From UBA1206 sp041672465 (lineage in GTDB: Bacteria; Bacillota; Clostridia; Oscillospirales; CAG-382): DNA of 8,399 bases. Within the stretch, counting starts at the first letter, position 1. Every line of letters begins with the position of its first letter. Under the pieces are notes generated by a model, which was not told where the DNA came from, did not search any database, and worked only from the letters and a program-made list of their open reading frames with translations. Made by a program: the position numbers and the translations under genes. This document shows, one piece after another, positions 5,115-8,399 of the stretch. Location of the stretch: positions 1 to 8,399 of the forward strand of contig JBAYZO010000063.1 of NCBI GenBank assembly GCA_041672465.1, written 5' to 3'.

Positions 5115-6731
5115 TCAACCTTTGGTTGCGTTTTTTGCTTTTGTTCGCAACCGGGCGGATTTTTCGGGGTTTTTACGGTTTTTCACCCAAAGCCAAAGCG
5201 AATAAATCACAAACAAAACAGGAGCCGCCATAATGATATCCCCCACCCTTGCGTAAAGGGTTTTGGTTTTATTCGGGTAGACGGTACAAATCGTTATGGC
5301 TTTTGTGAGGGGCTTTGTGGGGGAGAGAATCTCCCCTTTCGGGGTGATAAACGCCGAAATCCCCGTGTTCGCCGCCCTGACGACATATTTCCCCGTTTCA
5401 ATGGCGCGGAGGGCGGAGTGGCCGAGGTGCTGGTAGACGGCGGACGAGTCTTTAAACCAGCTGTCGTTGGTGGAAACGATAAGCAGTTCGCCGCCGCTGT
5501 TAACGCTGTCCCTTGCCAGCGAGGGGAAAATCGAGTCAAAACACACAAGGCACCCGAGCTTTGTGGAGTCGGGGAGGGTTATCGTAACCCCGCTCTCCCC
5601 CGGCGAAAACGGCTCTTTGGCAAGGTTAAGCCCGTTTACAAAGGGGAGAAGCTTTGTGAAAAGCCCGCTGAGCGGGAGATATTCCCCAAAGGGAACCAAG
5701 TGCTGTTTTGAATATATCTCAGACGGGGAGGAGTCATAGTTTAAGGCAAAAACCGAATTATAGGTTTTGTCCCCCCGAGTTGTCACCGATGACATTAAAA
5801 CCGTCGCCGTATACTCTTTCGCCAGCAAAGCGAATCGCTCCTCAACCTCATCGGTATAACCGTAGGGAATGGCGGACTCGGGGAGGACTATAAGCGTTCC
5901 TCCGCTCTCGGCCGCCTCTTTGGCGAGCGCGAAATATTCGTCGATTATTTTGTTTTTCTTTTCTTTGTCCCACTTTTCCATTGAGGGGATATCCCCTTGG
6001 AGAGAAGCGGCTTTTATGGGGTGAGTTTTTTCGGTTGGGGTTAAAAGAAGCGCAAAGCCTGTTATGAGCGGCAGAATAAAAGCGGCGGCCGAAGTCAGCA
6101 AATGTTTTTTACCGCGGGACAAGGCAAAGAGGGAAGCGTACCCCGCGATAAAGCTTAGCGAAAGGGTTATAAAAAGCGGGCCGAACAGCGAGATGTTTTG
6201 AATAAACGGCGAAAAGCGGTATTGCCCAAGCGCGGCTGTCCCCCAAGGGAACGCCGCCGACCCCCGCGAGTTTACATACTCAAAAATCATCATATTAAAC
6301 GCGAAACCCGCCGGGGCGAGGTATATTTTCTTTGGGTAAAGCTTTGAGAGCAGGAATACAGCCGCCATAACGGCGGAATGAAGGGAAGAGAGCCCGATTA
6401 TCGCGGCGAATACGATAAAAAGACCCTCGGCGGGGGTAAACCCAAAAGCCTCAAACGGGTAGAGCGCGAAAAACCATGAGTAAAGGGGAACAAAAAACCC
6501 GATCCCGAAAAAGAAGGTTCTTTTAAAAAGCGATGTTGTAAGCCCGACGCTCCCGTCGGGATTTTTTTTAAAGAGGCACAGGTAAAACAAAAATAAAAAC
6601 AAAAAGCAAAGGCAAAACGCCGCCGGGTAAAAGTAAGCGACCGAATAGCCCGCCCCCGAGGCAAAACACCACAAAGCGGGGAAGCGGGAAAAAAACCTAT
6701 AAACTTTTTTTGCCGGTTCGGGCAGTTTCAC
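5115..6731 (-). CDS. lnt: apolipoprotein N-acyltransferase
   Basis: A membrane enzyme that transfers an acyl chain from a phospholipid to the N-terminal cysteine of diacylated lipoproteins. The 538 residues follow the family plan: an N-terminal block of membrane helices to about residue 230, a nitrilase-like domain (about 236-480), and a final membrane helix near 497-516. The catalytic triad is present: E285 (LPESAIPY), K342 (YSKQHLVPFGEYLP) and C397 (CFDS), matching E267, K335 and C387 of E. coli Lnt; E350 in GEYLP matches E343. The cysteine motif reads CFDS, where E. coli has CYE; as I recall this is common in Gram-positive members. STNDSWF and RAANTGISA are also typical. The start is GTG at 6731 with AAAGGG 8 bases upstream. 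It follows the TIM-barrel gene by 35 bases and is probably co-transcribed with it. Triacylated lipoproteins are implied, but activity in this host is inferred. Confidence 0.95.
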   Translation of the reverse strand: MKLPEPAKKVYRFFSRFPALWCFASGAGYSVAYFYPAAFCLCFLFLFLFYLCLFKKNPDGSVGLTTSLFKRTFFFGIGFFVPLYSWFFALYPFEAFGFTPAEGLFIVFAAIIGLSSLHSAVMAAVFLLSKLYPKKIYLAPAGFAFNMMIFEYVNSRGSAAFPWGTAALGQYRFSPFIQNISLFGPLFITLSLSFIAGYASLFALSRGKKHLLTSAAAFILPLITGFALLLTPTEKTHPIKAASLQGDIPSMEKWDKEKKNKIIDEYFALAKEAAESGGTLIVLPESAIPYGYTDEVEERFALLAKEYTATVLMSSVTTRGDKTYNSVFALNYDSSPSEIYSKQHLVPFGEYLPLSGLFTKLLPFVNGLNLAKEPFSPGESGVTITLPDSTKLGCLVCFDSIFPSLARDSVNSGGELLIVSTNDSWFKDSSAVYQHLGHSALRAIETGKYVVRAANTGISAFITPKGEILSPTKPLTKAITICTVYPNKTKTLYARVGDIIMAAPVLFVIYSLWLWVKNRKNPEKSARLRTKAKNATKG

Positions 6732-6761
6732 GCCAAAAACCCTTTGCCCCCTTTTATTTTT

Positions 6762-6775
6762 GCGGTTTAGACCGC
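6762..6775 (-). other. small hairpin at the TIM-barrel gene stop codon
   Basis: GCGGT (6762-6766) and ACCGC (6771-6775) form a perfect 5-bp stem whose 4-base loop contains most of the stop codon. In transcript sense it is followed by A-rich sequence rather than T's, so it is not a terminator. It may only mark the TIM-barrel to lnt junction or moderate their relative expression. Confidence 0.3.
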
Positions 6776-7624
6776 TCCGATGCCGATAAGCATTTCTCTC
6801 ACGCTTTGCGTCGCTTTGCTAAACGCGTCATACGGCGAGTCAAAAGTGTAGAGATGGGTTATGTCGTCAATGTTGGAAAGGGAAGACAGCCCCGAGAACG
6901 CCATGAGATGAGGCTCCATTGTCAGCACCACTTCGCCGGTTTTATCTTTATGTACCTCGGCGAGAGTTTCTTTAATCGCCGCGTCACCGAGCCCCGGCGG
7001 CACAATGGCGCCGGACTTGACGCTGTCTTTTATATGCAGGTATTCGATATAATCCTTAAGCAACGCGTATGACCCCGCGGCTTCCTCGCCGCAAAAAGCA
7101 AAGTTGCCGCCGTCATGCACTAATCTGAGCTTTCCGCCAAAATAATCGGCAAGCTTTTTCACCGCTCCCGGCGACTGGCCGTAAATTCCCTTTTCGTTTT
7201 CATGGCAGAGCGTAAACCCCCGCGAGTCCGCCGCCGAGAGAAGTTTTTCGGTAAGGGAAAACACCTTTTTTTCAAAAGCGGCGGGGGAATCGCTTTTCTC
7301 CGGGTAAAAAGAAAACATCCGTATCCGCTTGGCGGAAAGCATGTCGCCGATATCCATTACCCGCCCCAAGGTTTTTAAGGTTTCGCCGAACTTGTCGGTG
7401 GTGACTTTGCCGACCGGAGACCCAAGCGACCAGACTTTTATCCCGTAGCGGTCAAGCTTTTCTTTAACCTCCCCTACCTCGCCGTCGTTTAGCAGGGTAA
7501 ACGATTTTCCGTCGACCCCCCTCAGCTCAATCAAGGGGATTTTCAGCTTTACCAAGGAAGTTAGCTGCGTTTCAAAGTTTTCGTCGATTTCATCCGCGAA
7601 AGCGGAGAGAATAAATTTCGCCAT
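6767..7624 (-). CDS. sugar phosphate isomerase/epimerase-like TIM-barrel protein
   Basis: A 285-residue soluble protein of the AP endonuclease family 2 / xylose isomerase-like TIM-barrel superfamily, whose members use a divalent metal to isomerise or epimerise sugars and sugar acids. It opens with a strand ending in AFADEID, then IELRGVDGK, GIKVWSLGSPVGK and RIRMFSFYP. Candidate metal or acid-base residues are E142 (CHENEKGIYG), D171 (LVHDGGNF), H197 (YLHIKDS) and E237 (TMEPH), in the expected order at barrel strand ends. The ATG at 7624 is chosen because AAAGGAG lies 12 bases upstream (7637-7643) and homology-like sequence begins at once. The open frame continues 44 codons further upstream to 7756, but that part is translated from the palindromic element and crosses the ribosome site, so it is not coding. 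It lies between a MORN gene and lnt. Substrate unknown. Confidence 0.88.
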   Translation of the reverse strand: MAKFILSAFADEIDENFETQLTSLVKLKIPLIELRGVDGKSFTLLNDGEVGEVKEKLDRYGIKVWSLGSPVGKVTTDKFGETLKTLGRVMDIGDMLSAKRIRMFSFYPEKSDSPAAFEKKVFSLTEKLLSAADSRGFTLCHENEKGIYGQSPGAVKKLADYFGGKLRLVHDGGNFAFCGEEAAGSYALLKDYIEYLHIKDSVKSGAIVPPGLGDAAIKETLAEVHKDKTGEVVLTMEPHLMAFSGLSSLSNIDDITHLYTFDSPYDAFSKATQSVREMLIGIGAV

Positions 7625-7650
7625 TGTCTTATCTGTCTCCTTTATAGTAA

Positions 7651-7736
7651 GTCGAAATGCACGCCGGCTTGCCGGCAAGCATTTCGAAACGCCGACATGC
7701 CGGCTTGCCGGCAGGTCGGCATGTCGGCATTTCGAC
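7651..7736. repeat. 86-bp multi-palindromic intergenic element
   Basis: The element is bounded by perfect 10-base inverted ends, GTCGAAATGC (7651-7660) and GCATTTCGAC (7727-7736), and contains nested dyads. In the left half, TCGAAATGC (7652-7660) pairs with GCATTTCGA (7679-7687), enclosing the perfect palindrome GCTTGCCGGCAAGC (7667-7680). In the right half, GCCGACATGCCG (7691-7702) pairs with CGGCATGTCGGC (7717-7728) and the stem continues inward with two G-U type pairs to a CCGG loop. GCCGGCTTGCCGGCA occurs twice, at 7663-7677 and 7699-7713. It begins 3 bases after the MORN gene stop codon and ends before the TIM-barrel ribosome site. No T tract follows on either strand, so it is not an intrinsic terminator. 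It resembles REP/BIME or MITE-like dispersed elements, but only one copy is in the window. Confidence 0.8.
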
Positions 7737-7739
7737 AGG

Positions 7740-8399
7740 TTATTTGTTTTCCACAACCACTATATGGCCGTTTTCAAAATAACCCGTATAGCTCCTCCCC
7801 GACGGCCAAGTGTAAACCGCCGCTTCGCCGTGGGCGTAAGAGCCGTCTTTGTTAAGTATAAACTCGCCCTTTTCGTCTTTCAGCCGGGTGTCAAGCATAC
7901 TGTCAATAAAGTTTCCGGTATAGGTTTCGCCGTTCGCCCATTTATATGTCCCGGTGCCCGTCCGCCTGTCGTTGACAAAAGAGCCGGTATAAATGTCCCC
8001 GTTGTCAAAGTAAAAAGTCCCCTTGCCGTTTTTAACACCGTTGGCAAAGCTCCCCTCATATTTCGAGCCGGTGGCTCCCGGCGGCGCGGCGAAGGTGAAG
8101 ACCCCCTCCCCATCGGCGAGCCCGTTTTTAAATTCCCCGACATAAACCGAGCCGTCGGCCCAAGAGTATTTGCCGCTGCCCTCCATTTTGCTCCCCACGA
8201 GATCTCCCGTGTAGGTGTCGCCGTTGCTGAACGAATATGTGCCTTTGCCTGTTATCTCGTCATAGGCGAACCTGCCGGTATAGGTGTCGCCGGTGGCGTA
8301 ATATTCCATGGTGCCCTCGCCGTGGCGGTAGAGCTGGAGGATATCCCCTTTATATTTGTCTCCGTTAGAGTATTCAATGGTGTTGTTGTAATAGTCAAG
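7740..8399 (-). CDS. MORN-repeat protein, C-terminal part (5' end outside window)
   Basis: The frame is open to base 8399, with 219 codons visible, so the N-terminus lies outside. The ATG at 8309 falls inside a repeat and is not the likely start. About eight MORN repeats are visible, each built on (N/D)-G-x-x-Y-x-G-x-(F/L) followed by G-x-G-x-(Y/F): examples are SNGDTYTGDL, ADGSVYVGEF, DNGDIYTGSF and ANGETYTGNF. Repeat five has an insertion (AAPPGATGSKYEG) and repeat seven a longer charged one (about 20 residues around DTRLKDEKGEF). The last copy, PSGRSYTGYFENG, is followed by a short tail, IVVVENK. MORN repeats form beta-hairpin arrays that in other proteins bind proteins or lipids; in bacteria the role is mostly unknown. 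Whether a signal peptide, membrane segment or catalytic domain precedes the array cannot be seen. The stop codon is 3 bases from the palindromic element. Confidence 0.92.
   Translation of the reverse strand, partial: LDYYNNTIEYSNGDKYKGDILQLYRHGEGTMEYYATGDTYTGRFAYDEITGKGTYSFSNGDTYTGDLVGSKMEGSGKYSWADGSVYVGEFKNGLADGEGVFTFAAPPGATGSKYEGSFANGVKNGKGTFYFDNGDIYTGSFVNDRRTGTGTYKWANGETYTGNFIDSMLDTRLKDEKGEFILNKDGSYAHGEAAVYTWPSGRSYTGYFENGHIVVVENK

Noticed and set aside
5116..5128. CAACC-TTT-GGTTG hairpin at the end of lnt as a terminator
   Set aside because: The stem is 5 bp with a 3-base loop, and only an interrupted T stretch follows a few bases later; too weak to call.
5079..5711. 210-codon open frame on the + strand
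   Set aside because: It is antisense to lnt, which has a complete family signature, and gives a Gly/Arg/Lys-rich product with no recognisable domain.
7663..7713. Two 15-base direct repeats as a possible CRISPR remnant
   Set aside because: There are only two copies, the 21-base spacer is itself part of a hairpin, and the repeats belong to overlapping palindromes; no cas gene is nearby.
7625..7756. 44-codon N-terminal extension of the TIM-barrel gene in the same open frame
   Set aside because: It is a direct translation of the palindromic element, crosses the AAAGGAG ribosome site at 7637-7643, overlaps the MORN stop codon, and its Cys/Arg/His-rich sequence is unlike the family.

Overview
The window looks like a chromosomal segment of a Clostridia-type Firmicute, perhaps an uncultured gut or anaerobic lineage. 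The evidence is AGGAG-type ribosome sites, an alanine racemase neighbourhood laid out as in Bacillus and Clostridia (NAD(P)HX dehydratase, lipoprotein, alr, MazF-type toxin), an Mbeg1-like (DUF2974) hydrolase, and an XRE regulator with a membrane anchor. No phage, insertion sequence, tRNA, rRNA or CRISPR array is visible. The species cannot be named from this sequence.

Left part (1-2360, + strand): the 3' part of an NAD(P)HX dehydratase gene (nnrD), a small lipoprotein gene and alr form a probable operon. alr has a poor Shine-Dalgarno context and a small GC hairpin in its leader. A palindromic terminator lies between alr and the convergent mazF.

Middle part (2357-5080): mazF (- strand) and a DUF2974 serine-hydrolase-like gene (+ strand) diverge from a 178-base gap. 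mazF has no antitoxin gene beside it and is inverted relative to the usual alr-mazE-mazF order. The hydrolase gene ends at a strong bidirectional terminator shared with a convergent gene for a membrane-anchored XRE regulator. That regulator gene has a recognisable -10 box and a palindrome over its -35 region.

Right part (5115-8399, - strand): read in the direction of transcription, a MORN-repeat protein gene (5' end outside the window), an 86-bp highly palindromic element, a sugar-phosphate isomerase/epimerase-like TIM-barrel gene and apolipoprotein N-acyltransferase (lnt). The last two are only 35 bases apart and are probably co-transcribed.

Functional links: alr (D-alanine for peptidoglycan), the lipoprotein next to it and Lnt (lipoprotein N-acylation) all concern the cell envelope, while nnrD and mazF are housekeeping repair and RNA cleavage. 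I see no clearly new multi-gene system. The least ordinary items are the palindromic element at 7651-7736, the antitoxin-less inverted mazF, and the XRE protein with short beta-type repeats and a duplicated membrane hairpin.
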